NCBI GenBank assembly: GCA_016936455.1
Contig: JAFGXV010000038.1
Coordinates: 1 to 50,677, forward strand
Direction of reading: 5' to 3'
Length of the DNA stretch: 50,677 bases
Source: Desulfuromonadaceae bacterium
Lineage (GTDB): Bacteria > Desulfobacterota > Desulfuromonadia > Desulfuromonadales > Desulfuromonadaceae
This document shows, piece by piece, positions 27,748-38,297 of this stretch. A program made the position numbers and the translations under genes. How positions within the stretch are numbered: the stretch's first letter is position 1; every line of letters starts with the position of its first letter. The notes under the pieces are model-generated. The model worked only from the letters and a program-made list of their open reading frames with translations, was not told the DNA's origin and did not search any database.

Positions 27748-28434
27748 TTATGGAGCGGCCTCTTCGTTGCGCAGGGCATCCACCTGCCGAAGCACCTCTA
27801 AAAACAGCTCGGCGGTGATGCGGCCGGTCTGAACATTATAGCGGCTGGTATGATAGCAACCGACCAGCCAGCGGCCGCCGGGCAACGGATAGCGCACGCC
27901 GTGCGCAAACGGATAGTCGGCCAGCCGCTCAATCAGTCCCTGCCCTTTGAGAAAATGCAGAAAACTGATAAAGGCATCACGACCGAGAGCGAGCACCACT
28001 TTCAACCGGCTAAGCTGCTGCCACTCCTGGGCCAGAAAAGGGCGACAGGCCGCAAACTCGCTGGCCGTCGGCTTGTTCTGTGGGGGCACACAGCGGACGG
28101 CATTACTGATGTAGAGGTCCTGCAGGACCATCCCATCCGCCGCGTCCACCGCCTCAGCCTGGCTGCAGAACCCCGCCCGGTGAAGCAGGGGGTACATAAA
28201 ATCGCCGGCGCCGTCTCCAGTAAAGGGGCGTCCGGTGCGGTTGGCACCATGTGCACCGGGAGCCAGCCCCAGCAGCCAGACCCGCGCCGAAGGGGATCCG
28301 AAAGCAGGAACCGGTGCATTCCAGTACTCGCTGCGGCTGCGCCCCCCCTTGGGCGGCAACTCGGCCAGATAGCGCACCAGCCGCGGACAGCGCCGACACT
28401 GCTCGAGTTCAGTCAGCGCGCAGGAGTCTGCCAT
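27748..28434 (-). CDS. Uracil-DNA glycosylase, family 5 (UDGb type), [4Fe-4S]
   Basis: This enzyme removes uracil and other deaminated bases from DNA. The 228-residue protein has the family-5 motif 1 as GLAPGAHGANRTGRPFTGD (residues 56-74), where the usual catalytic Asp/Asn of other UDG families is absent, and a C-terminal motif 2 with HTSRYN. Four cysteines suit an iron-sulfur cluster: Cys13 and Cys16 (CRRC), Cys115 and Cys130. Family-5 enzymes are best known from thermophiles and actinobacteria but occur widely. Its start overlaps the helicase stop (TGATG), so translation is coupled. Confidence 0.88.
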   Translation of the reverse strand: MADSCALTELEQCRRCPRLVRYLAELPPKGGRSRSEYWNAPVPAFGSPSARVWLLGLAPGAHGANRTGRPFTGDGAGDFMYPLLHRAGFCSQAEAVDAADGMVLQDLYISNAVRCVPPQNKPTASEFAACRPFLAQEWQQLSRLKVVLALGRDAFISFLHFLKGQGLIERLADYPFAHGVRYPLPGGRWLVGCYHTSRYNVQTGRITAELFLEVLRQVDALRNEEAAP

Positions 28435-29885
28435 CAGTCCTGTGACCCGGAATCTGTCGGCTGTGCGGTTGACGATTCACTCCCACTCGCTTTCCTGCGG
28501 CGCGGCCGACGGCGACGCCGCGCTGGCTTATCACTCGACCCACCCTGTGCTTCCGGCTCGCCCTGCGGCTCCGGCTTCGGGGCAGCACCGACCTCCTCTT
28601 TTTTCACAGTCGCCGGGCGGCTGCGGCGATTCCGGCCACCGTGTTCCTTGGCCGCTGACGCCTTTTTGTCGGACGGACGGGAACCTGATTTTACCGTGGA
28701 TATTTTTTTGCGGGGGCTTCTCTTCGGCCGCTGATAGTCCCAGCAGAACAGTTCCTCGTCCGGGATATCATGGGGAATTTTGTGTCCAATGTATTCTTCG
28801 ATCGCCGGCAGGAAGAACACCAGATCCTCATCCGCCATCATGATCGCCAGCCCCTGCGCTCCGGCACGGGCCGTGCGGCCGATGCGGTGGACGTAATCCT
28901 CCGGATCCTGCGGCACATCGTAGTTGACGACATGGGTGATATCATCGACATGAATACCGCGCGAGGCCACATCCGTGGCCACCAGGATGTCGATGGCCCC
29001 CTGCTTGAACTCTTCCAGGATGCGCATCCGTTTGCGCTGGATCAAATCGCCGGAAATCAATTCCGCCCGGAAACCATTCGCCTGCAACAATAGGGTGACC
29101 TGCTCGGTCTCGCGCTTGGTATTGGAAAAAACTATCACCCGCCCGCCGGCCATGGGCCCCTTGAGTAACCCGAGCAGCAGAGGAAACTTCTCTTTGCCGC
29201 CCACATGGTACACCAGCTCCTCGATATTCTGCGCCGTCACCTGTTCCGGCTCGATCTGCACCTTGACGGCCTGATTCATGAAGTCGTAGGCCAGTTCCAT
29301 GACCCGGTGCGACAGAGTGGCGGAAAACAGCAGGGTCTGACGCTGATCGTAGCTCGGCAGTCGTCGCAGAATAAAACGCAGATCCTTGATGAATCCCATA
29401 TCGAACATGCGATCCGCTTCGTCAATCACCAACCGCTCGATCTCGCTGAAGCTGAACACCTTCTGTCGGGCATAGTCAATGAGACGGCCCGGAGTGGCAA
29501 CGATGATATCCACGCCTTCGCCCAGCGACCGACGCTGTTTATCGTAATCAACCCCGCCAAAAATCGGCAACAGCTTAATAGGCAGTTCCGTACCGACCAA
29601 AGCCTCGGCATCGGCCGCGATCTGCATCACCAGTTCGCGCGTCGGTGCCAGAATCAGCACCCGTGGCGCACCCGCCGTCGGCCGGGGATGGGTGAGCAGA
29701 TGGGTGTAGATAGCAATGAGAAAAGCGGCGGTTTTGCCGGTGCCGGTCTGCGCCTGCGCCGCTACGTCCTTGCCGGCGAGAGCCAGGGGAATAGCCTGTT
29801 CCTGCACCGGCGTCAGGGCTTCAAACCCCAGGGTGGCAATACCCTCCAGTATGGCCTGCGGCAGGTTTAGTTCGTCAAATCGCAT
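28434..29885 (-). CDS. rhlB: RhlB-type DEAD-box RNA helicase
   Basis: A 483-residue ATP-dependent RNA helicase. It has a Q-motif (TPVQEQAIP), motif I AQTGTGKT at 45-52, Ia PTRELVMQ, DEAD in VIDEADRMFDMGF, SAT, and the C-terminal domain with DVASRGIHVDD and HRIGRTARAG. The blocks LAGKDVAAQAQTGTGKT and GRLIDYARQ are strikingly RhlB-like. From about residue 400 there is a low-complexity Lys/Arg/Pro/Ser tail likely to bind RNA. I chose ATG 29885 with AGGGAG upstream; a longer frame to 30017 adds 44 unrelated residues inside trpB. Whether it joins a degradosome is not visible. Confidence 0.9.
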   Translation of the reverse strand: MRFDELNLPQAILEGIATLGFEALTPVQEQAIPLALAGKDVAAQAQTGTGKTAAFLIAIYTHLLTHPRPTAGAPRVLILAPTRELVMQIAADAEALVGTELPIKLLPIFGGVDYDKQRRSLGEGVDIIVATPGRLIDYARQKVFSFSEIERLVIDEADRMFDMGFIKDLRFILRRLPSYDQRQTLLFSATLSHRVMELAYDFMNQAVKVQIEPEQVTAQNIEELVYHVGGKEKFPLLLGLLKGPMAGGRVIVFSNTKRETEQVTLLLQANGFRAELISGDLIQRKRMRILEEFKQGAIDILVATDVASRGIHVDDITHVVNYDVPQDPEDYVHRIGRTARAGAQGLAIMMADEDLVFFLPAIEEYIGHKIPHDIPDEELFCWDYQRPKRSPRKKISTVKSGSRPSDKKASAAKEHGGRNRRSRPATVKKEEVGAAPKPEPQGEPEAQGGSSDKPARRRRRPRRRKASGSESSTAQPTDSGSQD

Positions 29886-29895
29886 TAAAAACTCC

Positions 29896-31086
29896 CTATA
29901 GCGTGACGCCAAAGGCGTCGGCCACCGTGTGCATGTCCTTGTCCCCGCGACCGGACAGACAGACCACGATGCTTTGGTTCTTATCCATCTGAGGCGCCAG
30001 CTTCTGCAGATAGGCAATGGCGTGGGCGCTTTCCAGCGCCGGGATGATGCCCTCCATCTGGGTCAGCAACTTGAAACCCTCCAGGGCTTCGTCATCGGTG
30101 ATAGAAACGTACTCGCCACGGCCCAGTTCATGGAGCAGGGCATGTTCCGGCCCGACCCCCGGATAATCCAGACCGGCAGAAATCGAATGGGCGTGCTCGA
30201 TCTGGCCGTCTTCGTTCTGCAACAGATAGGTTTTGTTCCCATGCAGCACCCCGACCTGACCAGCGCTGATACTGGCGGCGTGCTTGCCGCTGTCGACACC
30301 GAATCCCGCCGCCTCGACTCCGATCAGCCGCACCGGATCATTGATAAAGGGGTAAAACAAGCCCATGGCATTGGAGCCCCCGCCAATACAGGCAATGGCG
30401 ACATCCGGCAGACGACCGGTCTGTTCGAGCATCTGGGCCTTGGCTTCGCGACCGATGATGGCTTGGAAATCGCGCACCATCATGGGATAAGGGTGGGGTC
30501 CCGCCACGGTCCCGATGACGTAAAAAGTATCGCGCACATGGGTGACCCAGTAGCGTAGGGCATCGTTCATGGCATCCTTTAGAGTGGCCGTCCCGCTGGA
30601 CACACCGTGGACCCGCGCCCCGAGCAGCTTCATGCGAAACACGTTGAGAGACTGGCGCCGGATGTCCTCATTGCCCATGAAGACGTCGCATTCCAGACCG
30701 AAACGCGCCGCCACGGTCGCCGTCGCCACACCGTGCTGGCCAGCGCCGGTTTCAGCGATCACCTTTTTCTTACCCATACGCCGGGCCAACAGTATCTGAC
30801 CCAAGGTGTTATTGACCTTATGCGCGCCGGTGTGATTGAGATCTTCGCGTTTCAAATAGATTTGCGCGCCGCCGAAATGTTCACTGAGGCGTTCGGCATG
30901 GTAGAGCGGATTGGGCCGACCGACATAATTGCGCAGATAACTGTCGAAGGTCTTCAGAAATTCGGGATCGGCAGCGGCCTCGGCATAGGCCTGTTCCAGT
31001 TCCAGCAAAGCCGGGATCAGGGTTTCCGCCACATAGCGACCACCGAAGGCTCCGAAATGCCCCTGTTTATCGGGATAAGAATACAT
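29896..31086 (-). CDS. trpB: Tryptophan synthase beta subunit
   Basis: TrpB condenses indole with serine to give tryptophan, using PLP. The 396-residue protein has the PLP lysine at residue 90 in [16 protein letters not shown] and the phosphate loop [10 protein letters not shown], plus the N-terminal [13 protein letters not shown]. It is the standard TrpB1 type that partners with TrpA. It follows trpF by six bases and precedes the helicase by ten, so trpF, trpB, the helicase and the glycosylase gene appear to be one transcript. Confidence 0.97.
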   Translation of the reverse strand: MYSYPDKQGHFGAFGGRYVAETLIPALLELEQAYAEAAADPEFLKTFDSYLRNYVGRPNPLYHAERLSEHFGGAQIYLKREDLNHTGAHKVNNTLGQILLARRMGKKKVIAETGAGQHGVATATVAARFGLECDVFMGNEDIRRQSLNVFRMKLLGARVHGVSSGTATLKDAMNDALRYWVTHVRDTFYVIGTVAGPHPYPMMVRDFQAIIGREAKAQMLEQTGRLPDVAIACIGGGSNAMGLFYPFINDPVRLIGVEAAGFGVDSGKHAASISAGQVGVLHGNKTYLLQNEDGQIEHAHSISAGLDYPGVGPEHALLHELGRGEYVSITDDEALEGFKLLTQMEGIIPALESAHAIAYLQKLAPQMDKNQSIVVCLSGRGDKDMHTVADAFGVTL

Positions 31087-31092
31087 GCTGCG

Positions 31093-31758
31093 TTACTCCA
31101 TCTCCTGTTTGAGTGGCTGTTTGGCCCGTGCAACAAAAAGCTGCACTTTTTGCGCGTCCTTCACACCGGGCGAGCACTCGACACCGCTCGATACGTCCAC
31201 GGCATAGGGCCGCACCGCCGCGACCGCCTCAGCCACATTGTCTGGCGTCAGGCCTCCGGCCAGAATCACCGGGACGCTACACGCCGCCTGTGCCGCCAGA
31301 TCCCAGCGGCCGAGGGTACCGGTACCGCCGTAAGCATCCGCAACCCAGGCATCGAGCAGAAAGGCACAGACCGGGCTGTGCTCCCGGTAGTCATTGATCC
31401 GCTGGAGATCGCCCGGCTCACGCACACGCAGGGCTTTAACCACCTGAACCCCCTCATAGCAGCAGTCCTGTGGCGACTCATCCCCATGCAGCTGAACAAC
31501 ATCGAGGCGACAGGCACGCACCGTCTGCTCCACCTGTTGCGGCAAGGCATTGACAAACAACCCAACCCTGGCCACAAAAGGCGGCAGCTGGGCGATCATG
31601 CGTTGCACCTGTTCAACCTCGACACAACGCGGGCTGCGCGCGTAAAAAACAAACCCCAGGGCATCCGCACCCGCAGCAATCGCCGCCAGGGCATCGTCCA
31701 GCTTGGTGATGCCACAAATTTTCACCCGGATGGCCGCAGGTTGCTGAAACAAAGTCAT
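31093..31758 (-). CDS. trpF: Phosphoribosylanthranilate isomerase
   Basis: TrpF isomerises phosphoribosylanthranilate by an Amadori rearrangement. The 221-residue barrel has the catalytic Cys15 in VKICGITKLDDAL and Asp136 in FLLDAW, and the GLTPDNV phosphate-binding loop. The ATG overlaps the trpC stop as ATGA. TrpF is a separate enzyme here, not fused to TrpC as in enterobacteria. Confidence 0.96.
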   Translation of the reverse strand: MTLFQQPAAIRVKICGITKLDDALAAIAAGADALGFVFYARSPRCVEVEQVQRMIAQLPPFVARVGLFVNALPQQVEQTVRACRLDVVQLHGDESPQDCCYEGVQVVKALRVREPGDLQRINDYREHSPVCAFLLDAWVADAYGGTGTLGRWDLAAQAACSVPVILAGGLTPDNVAEAVAAVRPYAVDVSSGVECSPGVKDAQKVQLFVARAKQPLKQEME

Positions 31759-32552
31759 TGTGCGCCGGGCTCCCGGCCCAGCAATTCTTCCAACTTGCCC
31801 ACAAAATCGGTTTCGCGCATCAGACTTTCGCCGATCAGGAAAGCACCGGCGCCGGCCTGCTGCAAGCGCTCGATATCCGCGCGCTGGTGCAGCCCGCTCT
31901 CGCTGACCACAAAGCGCTCGGGCGGAATCTGTTCCAGCAGGCGCTCACTGACCGCCAGATCGGTAACAAAGGTTTTCAGACAGCGGTTATTGATGCCAAG
32001 CAAGGTGCAGGGGGTGCGCAGGGCGGTCTCCAGCTCCTTCTCATTATGCACCTCCAGCAACACATCAAGACCAAGCCCGCTGGCCAGCTCATGAAACGCA
32101 CATATCTGATCAAAATCGAGAGCCGCCGCAATCAACAACACGGCATCGGCACGGTTGGCACGCGCCTCGTAAATCTGATAGGAATCGACGATGAAATCCT
32201 TGCGCAGCAGTGGCAGGGAGACCGCATCGGCAATCGCCCGCAGGAAATCGAGATGGCCAAAGAAGAAGTTCTCGTCCGTCAGCACCGACAGGCAACTCGC
32301 ACCGCCTTTCTCATAGCCGCGGGCAATAGCAACCGGATCAAAATCCGCACGGATGATGCCCTTGGAAGGTGACCCCTTCTTCACCTCGGCAATGATAGCC
32401 GTTCCCTGCCCAGCCTGACGGCGCAGCTGCCGCTCAAAACCGCGTGTCTCGGGCAACCCCTGGCAGCGTTCTTTCAACGCGTCCAGCGTACACCGTGCCT
32501 GGGCCGATTTCACTTCGCCCTGCTTGTGGGTCAGTATGCGCTCAAGAATCAT
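31755..32552 (-). CDS. trpC: Indole-3-glycerol phosphate synthase
   Basis: TrpC closes the indole ring from CdRP. The 265-residue barrel carries the catalytic block [11 protein letters not shown] (Glu56, Lys58), [17 protein letters not shown] with the catalytic Lys and the GINNRCL loop. It overlaps trpD upstream and trpF downstream by four bases each, a fully coupled arrangement. Confidence 0.97.
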   Translation of the reverse strand: MILERILTHKQGEVKSAQARCTLDALKERCQGLPETRGFERQLRRQAGQGTAIIAEVKKGSPSKGIIRADFDPVAIARGYEKGGASCLSVLTDENFFFGHLDFLRAIADAVSLPLLRKDFIVDSYQIYEARANRADAVLLIAAALDFDQICAFHELASGLGLDVLLEVHNEKELETALRTPCTLLGINNRCLKTFVTDLAVSERLLEQIPPERFVVSESGLHQRADIERLQQAGAGAFLIGESLMRETDFVGKLEELLGREPGAQ

Positions 32553-33598
32553 GCGTTGGTCATCCTTACCAGTTCGGCTAATTTTTCCTTGGCCCGACCG
32601 CTGTCGATGGCGCCACGCGCCATGGCCAGTGCTGCGTTGACCTCATCGACCACCCCAGCCGCCATCAGGGCGTAGGCGCTGTTAAGCAGCACGACGTCCC
32701 GCTTCGGCCCCGCCACTCCGCTGAGCACAGCTTCCACAATGCCCGCATTGCAAAGGGCATCACCGCCCTGCAGATCTTCCATCGTGCACAGGTCAAAACC
32801 CAGATCACGCGGATCAAGCAGACCCAGTTCCACCCGCTGACTGTCAATGGCAGCGATACGCGTCTGAGTGGTCAGGGTAATCTCATCCATGCCGTCGAGG
32901 CCGTGAACGACAAAGCCACGCTTGCACCCAAGATGACGCAATACCTGGGCCATGAGTTCAACCAGTTCCTCGCGATAGACTCCGAGTACCTGGCGGTCAG
33001 CACCGGCTGGATTGGTCAATGGACCAAGAATGTTGAAAATGGTGCGAATACCGATCTCGCGCCGTGGACCGATGGCGTACTTCATGGCCCCATGCAATGC
33101 CGGCGCATACAGAAATCCGATACCGATCTGCCGCACACACTGTTCGACCTGCTCGACCGTCACATCCAGATTGACGCCGAGCTTCTCAAGCACATCCGCG
33201 CTGCCACACGCGGAAGAAACGCTGCGATTGCCATGTTTGGCCACCTTGACGCCGCATGAGGACACGACAAGCGCCACCGTGGTCGAAATATTGAAGCTCT
33301 TGGTGCCGCTACCGCCCGTGCCACAGGTATCGAGAATCGTTTCGCGCTCGGCATTGATTTCATCGCGGTCCAGATCGAGGGCGGAGGTCACCCGTACCGG
33401 CGTAACCCGCGCGCGCATCACGCGGGCCGCACCACTAATCTCGTCAACGGTTTCACCCTTCATGCGCAGTGCCGTGATGAACGAGGCAATCTGGGCCGGA
33501 GTCGCCTCCCCGCCCATCACCTGATCCATGACATCCATCATCTCACCCTCGGAGAGGTTCTGCCCTTCGACGACCCTGGCAATCGCCTGCTTGATCAT
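32549..33598 (-). CDS. trpD: Anthranilate phosphoribosyltransferase
   Basis: TrpD transfers a phosphoribosyl group from PRPP to anthranilate. The 349-residue protein has the PRPP-binding GTGGSG at residues 93-98 in [17 protein letters not shown], the [21 protein letters not shown] block and the anthranilate-site region GPLTNPAG. It is the stand-alone form, not fused to TrpG. It overlaps trpG and trpC by four bases each. Confidence 0.97.
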   Translation of the reverse strand: MIKQAIARVVEGQNLSEGEMMDVMDQVMGGEATPAQIASFITALRMKGETVDEISGAARVMRARVTPVRVTSALDLDRDEINAERETILDTCGTGGSGTKSFNISTTVALVVSSCGVKVAKHGNRSVSSACGSADVLEKLGVNLDVTVEQVEQCVRQIGIGFLYAPALHGAMKYAIGPRREIGIRTIFNILGPLTNPAGADRQVLGVYREELVELMAQVLRHLGCKRGFVVHGLDGMDEITLTTQTRIAAIDSQRVELGLLDPRDLGFDLCTMEDLQGGDALCNAGIVEAVLSGVAGPKRDVVLLNSAYALMAAGVVDEVNAALAMARGAIDSGRAKEKLAELVRMTNA

Positions 33599-34185
33599 TT
33601 TGACTCCTCCCAGAAGGTATCCGCCATCCTGAGGTAATTCTGTAACAGCTCTTTACCGGCTTCGGAAATAATCGATTCGGGATGGAACTGCACGCCCCAC
33701 ACGGGCTGCTGCCGATGTTCAAGGGCCATGATGGTTCCGTCTGCCGTACGCGCGGTGACACGCAAGCAGTCGGGGAACGTTGCCTCTTCAGCCACCAGAG
33801 AATGATAGCGCGTGGCCTGCAGCGGATTCGGCAACCCTGCGAACAGACCCGATCCGTCATGCTCGACCGGGCTGGTCTTGCCATGCATCAGTTCCGCAGC
33901 CCGCACGATTCGCCCGCCGAAGCCATAGGCAATAGACTGATGGCCAAGACACACACCCAGCAGGGGGATCTGCCCGACAAAAGCCTGGATTGCCGCCACC
34001 GAAATCCCGGCTTCCTTTGGCGAGCAGGGTCCGGGCGAAATCACCAGCCTCTTCGGGTTCAATGCGCGAATGCCGTCGACATCCACGGCATCATTGCGCA
34101 GCACCATGACCTCTTCACCCAACTCGCGAAAATACTGCACCAGATTGTAGGTAAACGAATCGTAGTTGTCGATCATCAGCAGCAT
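33595..34185 (-). CDS. trpG: Anthranilate synthase component II (glutamine amidotransferase)
   Basis: TrpG supplies ammonia from glutamine to TrpE; the similar PabA role in p-aminobenzoate synthesis is possible, as no separate pabA is visible. The 196-residue class I amidotransferase has the catalytic triad Cys79 in GVCLGHQ, His168 and Glu170 in VQFHPES. Its ATG overlaps the trpE stop as TGATG. Confidence 0.96.
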   Translation of the reverse strand: MLLMIDNYDSFTYNLVQYFRELGEEVMVLRNDAVDVDGIRALNPKRLVISPGPCSPKEAGISVAAIQAFVGQIPLLGVCLGHQSIAYGFGGRIVRAAELMHGKTSPVEHDGSGLFAGLPNPLQATRYHSLVAEEATFPDCLRVTARTADGTIMALEHRQQPVWGVQFHPESIISEAGKELLQNYLRMADTFWEESK

Positions 34186-35669
34186 CAGTACAGACCTTTC
34201 TCCGCCATTTCGATCGCTTTCATCACACCGCGCGCCTTGTTGAGGGTCTCCTCATATTCAGCTTGGGGATCGGAATCCGCCACCACGCCGGCCCCGGCCT
34301 GCAAATGAACCTGTCCGTCCTTGACAACCAGGGTGCGAATGGCAATGGCCAGATCCATATTGCCGGTAAAGGAAAAGTAGCCCACCGCGCCACCGTAGAT
34401 TTCGCGCCGCTGGGGCTCCAGCTCGTCGATAATCTCCATGGCCCGAATCTTCGGCGCCCCGGACAGCGTTCCAGCCGGAAACGTCGCACGGAAGGTATCG
34501 AAGGCATCACGGTCACCTTCAAGCTTCCCACGCACATTCGAGACAATATGCATGACATGGGAATAGCGCTCAATCACCTTCAACTCGCTGACTTCAACGG
34601 TACCAGGCCGGCAGATGCGGCCAAGATCGTTGCGTCCAAGATCGACCAGCATGATGTGTTCGGCCAGCTCCTTGGGATCCGCCAGTAATTCCTTTTCGAG
34701 TCGCAGATCTTCCTCAGGAGTATTCCCTCGTGGGCGCGTACCGGCGATGGGCCGCAGTTCAACCTGATCGTCTTCCTTGCGAACCAAAACTTCAGGCGAA
34801 GCACCGACCACCAGGGTGTGATCCATCCGCAGATAAAACATGTAGGGGGAAGGGTTGATCGTACGCAGGCTGCGATAGATATCAAACGGATCAACCGTCA
34901 ATGGGCCACTGAAGCGCTGTGACAGTACCACCTGTATAATATCACCACTTCGAACATATTCTTTCGCTCGCTCGACCGCCTGTATAAAGGCCGGCCGGGT
35001 AAAATTGCCCTCGAGGACTGACGACTGGTCAGCCGGGTGGACAATTTCGCGATGCAGTGGCGCCCGCAGTTTATCAACCAGTGCCCGAATCGCCTGAGTA
35101 GCCTGTTGATATTGCGCTTCGAGGGGAAGAGAATCGTTAATACGGGTATTATGAATGATTTTTATTTTTTGCCGTTGATTGTCAAAAATCAGCAGGTTAT
35201 CCGCCAGAATAAAACAACTGTCGTACGTATCAATCACACCAGGATTGGCATCAGGCAGCTTTTCGACAAAGCGGACCATATCGTAACCGAGATAACCAAC
35301 GGCACCGCCGAAAAAACGGGGCAACGCCTCGTGCCCTGAAGGCACATACTGCTTGAGCAGAGTCCGTAAAGAATCCAGCGGATCGTCAGTCTGCCCCGAC
35401 TCGACAACTGTATCTTCACGCAAAATCTCATACTGGCAACCACGGGAACGATAAATTGTGGCTGGGCCCGCTCCAAGAATGGAATAGCGCCCCCACTTCT
35501 CCCCACCCTCGACACTCTCAAGCAAAAACGACCATTTATGATCCTCAATCTTTTTGAATGCCGAAACGGGTGTTTCCATATCTGCCAGAATTTCGGTATA
35601 GACCGGAACCAGATTTCCACGCTGTGCATGGCACTCGAATTCTGCGATGGCAGGATAAATGTTCATCAT
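34185..35669 (-). CDS. trpE: Anthranilate synthase component I
   Basis: TrpE makes anthranilate from chorismate. The 494-residue protein has the N-terminal tryptophan-binding LLES motif ([20 protein letters not shown]), so feedback inhibition by Trp is likely, and the C-terminal catalytic blocks [17 protein letters not shown] and [16 protein letters not shown] chose ATG 35669 with GGAG six bases upstream; ATG 35666 and ATG 35681 are alternatives, the latter without a site. The start lies only about 33 bases past the terminator that closes the ribosomal operon, leaving little room for a dedicated promoter. Confidence 0.93.
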   Translation of the reverse strand: MMNIYPAIAEFECHAQRGNLVPVYTEILADMETPVSAFKKIEDHKWSFLLESVEGGEKWGRYSILGAGPATIYRSRGCQYEILREDTVVESGQTDDPLDSLRTLLKQYVPSGHEALPRFFGGAVGYLGYDMVRFVEKLPDANPGVIDTYDSCFILADNLLIFDNQRQKIKIIHNTRINDSLPLEAQYQQATQAIRALVDKLRAPLHREIVHPADQSSVLEGNFTRPAFIQAVERAKEYVRSGDIIQVVLSQRFSGPLTVDPFDIYRSLRTINPSPYMFYLRMDHTLVVGASPEVLVRKEDDQVELRPIAGTRPRGNTPEEDLRLEKELLADPKELAEHIMLVDLGRNDLGRICRPGTVEVSELKVIERYSHVMHIVSNVRGKLEGDRDAFDTFRATFPAGTLSGAPKIRAMEIIDELEPQRREIYGGAVGYFSFTGNMDLAIAIRTLVVKDGQVHLQAGAGVVADSDPQAEYEETLNKARGVMKAIEMAEKGLY

Positions 35670-35740
35670 TCGCCACTCCATGGAGCCGTTGAGCAGATAG
35701 TAAAAAAGGCAAGGGAAGCCCCCTTGCCTTTTTTAATCAT
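35666..35740 (-). CDS. Possible 24-codon leader ORF reading through the terminator into trpE
   Basis: On the minus strand an ATG at 35740, 14 bases after the rplQ stop, opens a 24-codon frame that runs through the whole terminator hairpin and stops at a TGA overlapping trpE's ATG as ATGA. It contains one Trp codon, at codon 21, beyond the hairpin. There is no convincing Shine-Dalgarno site, and no Trp tandem as in classical trp leaders. It may be chance; I list it because of its position. Confidence 0.25.
   Translation of the reverse strand: MIKKGKGASLAFFTICSTAPWSGE
35702..35734 (-). terminator. Intrinsic terminator between rplQ and trpE
   Basis: A perfect 14-bp inverted repeat (AAAAAAGGCAAGGG and its complement, 5-base loop) ends in TTTTTT on the minus strand. 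It closes the long ribosomal-protein transcript 20 bases after the rplQ stop. Because the trp genes begin about 33 bases further on, it also stands between them and any upstream promoter and could act as an attenuator. Confidence 0.9.
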
Positions 35741-35754
35741 CAGTGTATCAAAGC

Positions 35755-36123
35755 TTATTCAGCGGTCTGACCCTCGACCAGCTCAATAATCGAAACCGGA
35801 GCATTATCACCGGCGCGGTTACCGAGCTTAATAATCCGGGTGTAGCCACCCTGACGATTCTCAAACCGGGGAGCAAGGCGCTCAAAAAGCTTCGCAACCA
35901 CATCTTTTTCGCGCACCACACTCAATGCCTGACGACGGGCATGAAGATCGCCACGCTTACCCAGAGTAATCATCTTCTCGGCGATTTTACGCACTTCTTT
36001 TGCGCGCGCATCGGTGGTGGTAATTTTTTCATGATTCAGCAGTGAGGTAACCAAGTTGCGCAGCAACGCAGCACGGTGGCTGGAATTACGCCCAAGAGTT
36101 CGACCTGTTTTTCTGTGACGCAT
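35755..36123 (-). CDS. rplQ: Large ribosomal subunit protein bL17
   Basis: The 122-residue basic protein starts [17 protein letters not shown], the bL17 signature, and contains [22 protein letters not shown]. bL17 lies near the exit tunnel of the 50S subunit. It follows rpoA as in the alpha operon of most bacteria and is the last ribosomal gene before the terminator. Confidence 0.97.
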   Translation of the reverse strand: MRHRKTGRTLGRNSSHRAALLRNLVTSLLNHEKITTTDARAKEVRKIAEKMITLGKRGDLHARRQALSVVREKDVVAKLFERLAPRFENRQGGYTRIIKLGNRAGDNAPVSIIELVEGQTAE

Positions 36124-36159
36124 ATCTTTTATTCCCTTTCTACAACGCGAAGCGCGATG

Positions 36160-37176
36160 TTAGACCTCTTCGCGACTTTTCTGAAGTACTTTAAGGTATT
36201 CGGGGTCAGGAAAATTTTCAAGTTTCATGCCCAGAGTCAACCCCATATCCGCCAGAATATCCTTAATTTCGTTGAGTGACTTACGACCAAAATTCTGTGT
36301 CTTCAGCATTTCGGCCTCCGTCTTTTGAACCAAATCACCAATCAGTCCAATACGGGCGTTTTTCAGGCAGTTTGCACTCCGCACAGAGAGTTCAAGTTCT
36401 TCAACGCTGCGATAGAGGTTTTCGTTAATTTTGTAGACCTCTTCTTCTTCAGGCTCAATCTCAGGAATCTGCTCTTCATCAAAATTGATGAACATCTGCA
36501 GATGCTCTTTCAGAATCTTGGCCGCGTAGGCAACAGCATCATCAGGCTTTACACTGCCATCGGTCCAAACCTCAAGCGTCAATTTATCATAGTCTGTTAT
36601 CTGGCCAACACGCGCGTTGGTAACAGTAAAATTGACTTTCTTGATCGGCGAAAAAATTGAGTCAATCGGGATCGTTCCGACAGGTGCCTTCTCATCACGG
36701 TTTTTTTCCGCCGCGACATAACCCTTACCCATGGAGACGACCATATCGATTTCAACATCAGCCTCCTTGGTGCAGGTTGCAATGTACATGTCTGGATTCA
36801 GGATCTCAACATTGGCATCAGTAATGATGTCGCCAGCGGTGATGACTCCGGCACCCTTCTTAACGATGCGAACATTGCGGCTTTCATGACCTTCGAGACG
36901 CAGAAGAACCGACTTGAGATTCAGAATAATATCCGTTACATCTTCCGTTACACCAGGAACCGTCGAGAACTCATGAAGCACGCCCTTAATACGTACCGAG
37001 GTGATGGCAGCTCCCTGCAGCGATGACAACAGAATCCGGCGCAGAGAATTTCCAATCGTCGTTCCAAAGCCCCGCTCGAACGGCTCGGCAGTAAACTTAC
37101 CGTAACTCTCTGTCAAGCTGCGTGTATCAACCTGCAACCGCTTCGGCTTGATCAAATCTCTCCAGTTTTTATACAT
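36160..37176 (-). CDS. rpoA: RNA polymerase alpha subunit
   Basis: RpoA dimerises to nucleate assembly of RNA polymerase. The 338-residue protein has the N-terminal domain (to about 230, with [20 protein letters not shown]), an acidic linker (EIEPEEEEV) and the C-terminal helix-hairpin domain ([25 protein letters not shown]) that touches UP elements and activators. I chose ATG 37176 (MYKNWRDLI) with AGGGAG upstream; a longer frame adds nine residues. It sits between rpsD and rplQ. Confidence 0.97.
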   Translation of the reverse strand: MYKNWRDLIKPKRLQVDTRSLTESYGKFTAEPFERGFGTTIGNSLRRILLSSLQGAAITSVRIKGVLHEFSTVPGVTEDVTDIILNLKSVLLRLEGHESRNVRIVKKGAGVITAGDIITDANVEILNPDMYIATCTKEADVEIDMVVSMGKGYVAAEKNRDEKAPVGTIPIDSIFSPIKKVNFTVTNARVGQITDYDKLTLEVWTDGSVKPDDAVAYAAKILKEHLQMFINFDEEQIPEIEPEEEEVYKINENLYRSVEELELSVRSANCLKNARIGLIGDLVQKTEAEMLKTQNFGRKSLNEIKDILADMGLTLGMKLENFPDPEYLKVLQKSREEV

Positions 37177-37223
37177 GCACGAACTCCCTGCTATGAGTGA
37201 CAAATTGATTGCAAACGGCTCGA

Positions 37224-37844
37224 TTACTTCGAATAGAGTTCAACAATCAGTTGTTCCTCAAAGACCGGAGATGTCAGCTCTTCACGTACCGGCAGAGTTT
37301 TCACAGTTCCCTTGAAAGCGTCTCGATCGAGTTCAAGCCAGGACGGAATACCACGGCGCATAACGCCATCCATCGCCTCGGAAATTTTTCCGATTTTACG
37401 GCTTTTTTCACGGACTTCAATCACATCGCCCGTACGAACCAGCGCTGAAGGAATATCGACCTTGCGGCCATTGACCAAGTAATGTCCATGGCGTACAAAA
37501 ACACGCGCTTCCGCACGAGTCGATGCCAGACCAAGACGAAATACCATATTGTCAAGACGGCGCTCGAGCAACTGAAGCATGTTGTGACCGGTAATCCCCT
37601 TCATCGCCTTTGCTTTCGCAAAAACGCGACGGAACTGCTTCTCGCTCAATCCGTAGCAGAAGCGAACCTTCTGCTTCTCCTGCAACTGGCGTGAATAATC
37701 AGACGTCTTGCCGCGACGACTGGCGCCATGCTGACCAGGAGGAGTCGGGCGACGCTCAAGCAGACGGTCATATTTGGGGTTACCGTAGATGTTTTCACCG
37801 AGACGGCGAACGATTTTACCCTTGGGTGTAAAGTTTTTTGCCAT
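37224..37844 (-). CDS. rpsD: Small ribosomal subunit protein uS4
   Basis: The 206-residue primary 16S rRNA-binding protein has the S4 core with [16 protein letters not shown] and an S4 RNA-binding domain ([19 protein letters not shown]). The N terminus lacks the zinc-binding cysteines of some bacterial S4 proteins, so it is the zinc-free form. In other bacteria S4 represses its own alpha operon; no such site was identified here. Confidence 0.97.
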   Translation of the reverse strand: MAKNFTPKGKIVRRLGENIYGNPKYDRLLERRPTPPGQHGASRRGKTSDYSRQLQEKQKVRFCYGLSEKQFRRVFAKAKAMKGITGHNMLQLLERRLDNMVFRLGLASTRAEARVFVRHGHYLVNGRKVDIPSALVRTGDVIEVREKSRKIGKISEAMDGVMRRGIPSWLELDRDAFKGTVKTLPVREELTSPVFEEQLIVELYSK

Positions 37845-37889
37845 TTTCGATCCTTTAACTATATCGTCAATCAGTCAGCTGCGTGGCGA

Positions 37890-38285
37890 TTAAACGCGGC
37901 GACGCTTCGGCGGACGACAACCATTATGGGGAATGGGAGTCACATCTTTAATCAGAGTGACATTCAGTCCGGCAGCCTGCAGCGCACGCAACGCAGACTC
38001 GCGACCAGAACCGGGCCCCTTGACACACACTTCAATATTGCGCAAACCGTGCTCTTGTGCCTTTTTGGCCGCGGTTTCAGCAGCTACCTGAGCTGCAAAA
38101 GGCGTGCTTTTACGGGAGCCCTTGAAACCCATACCACCCGCAGTAGCCCACGAAATAACATTGCCACTGACATCGGCAATTGAAACAATCGTGTTATTGA
38201 ACGTTGCCTGAATATGCGCAACACCATTAACAATATTCTTTTTAATTTTAGCTTTTCTAACGACTTTCTTACCAGGCTTAGCCAT
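37890..38285 (-). CDS. rpsK: Small ribosomal subunit protein uS11
   Basis: The 131-residue protein has the uS11 signature from [18 protein letters not shown] to [10 protein letters not shown] at the C terminus. uS11 lines the mRNA exit of the 30S platform. It follows rpsM by 12 bases. Confidence 0.97.
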   Translation of the reverse strand: MAKPGKKVVRKAKIKKNIVNGVAHIQATFNNTIVSIADVSGNVISWATAGGMGFKGSRKSTPFAAQVAAETAAKKAQEHGLRNIEVCVKGPGSGRESALRALQAAGLNVTLIKDVTPIPHNGCRPPKRRRV

Positions 38286-38297
38286 CGTTCCTCCAGA

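Noticed and set aside
30607-32094. 495-codon plus-strand open frame opposite trpB, trpF and trpC
   Set aside because: It crosses three firmly identified trp genes and has no coding features of its own; high GC lengthens such shadow frames.
35666-35757. Classical trp attenuator (leader peptide with tandem Trp codons and alternative hairpins)
   Set aside because: The space is too short for the alternative pairing, and the only small ORF has one Trp codon placed after the hairpin. A different mechanism is discussed as a finding.
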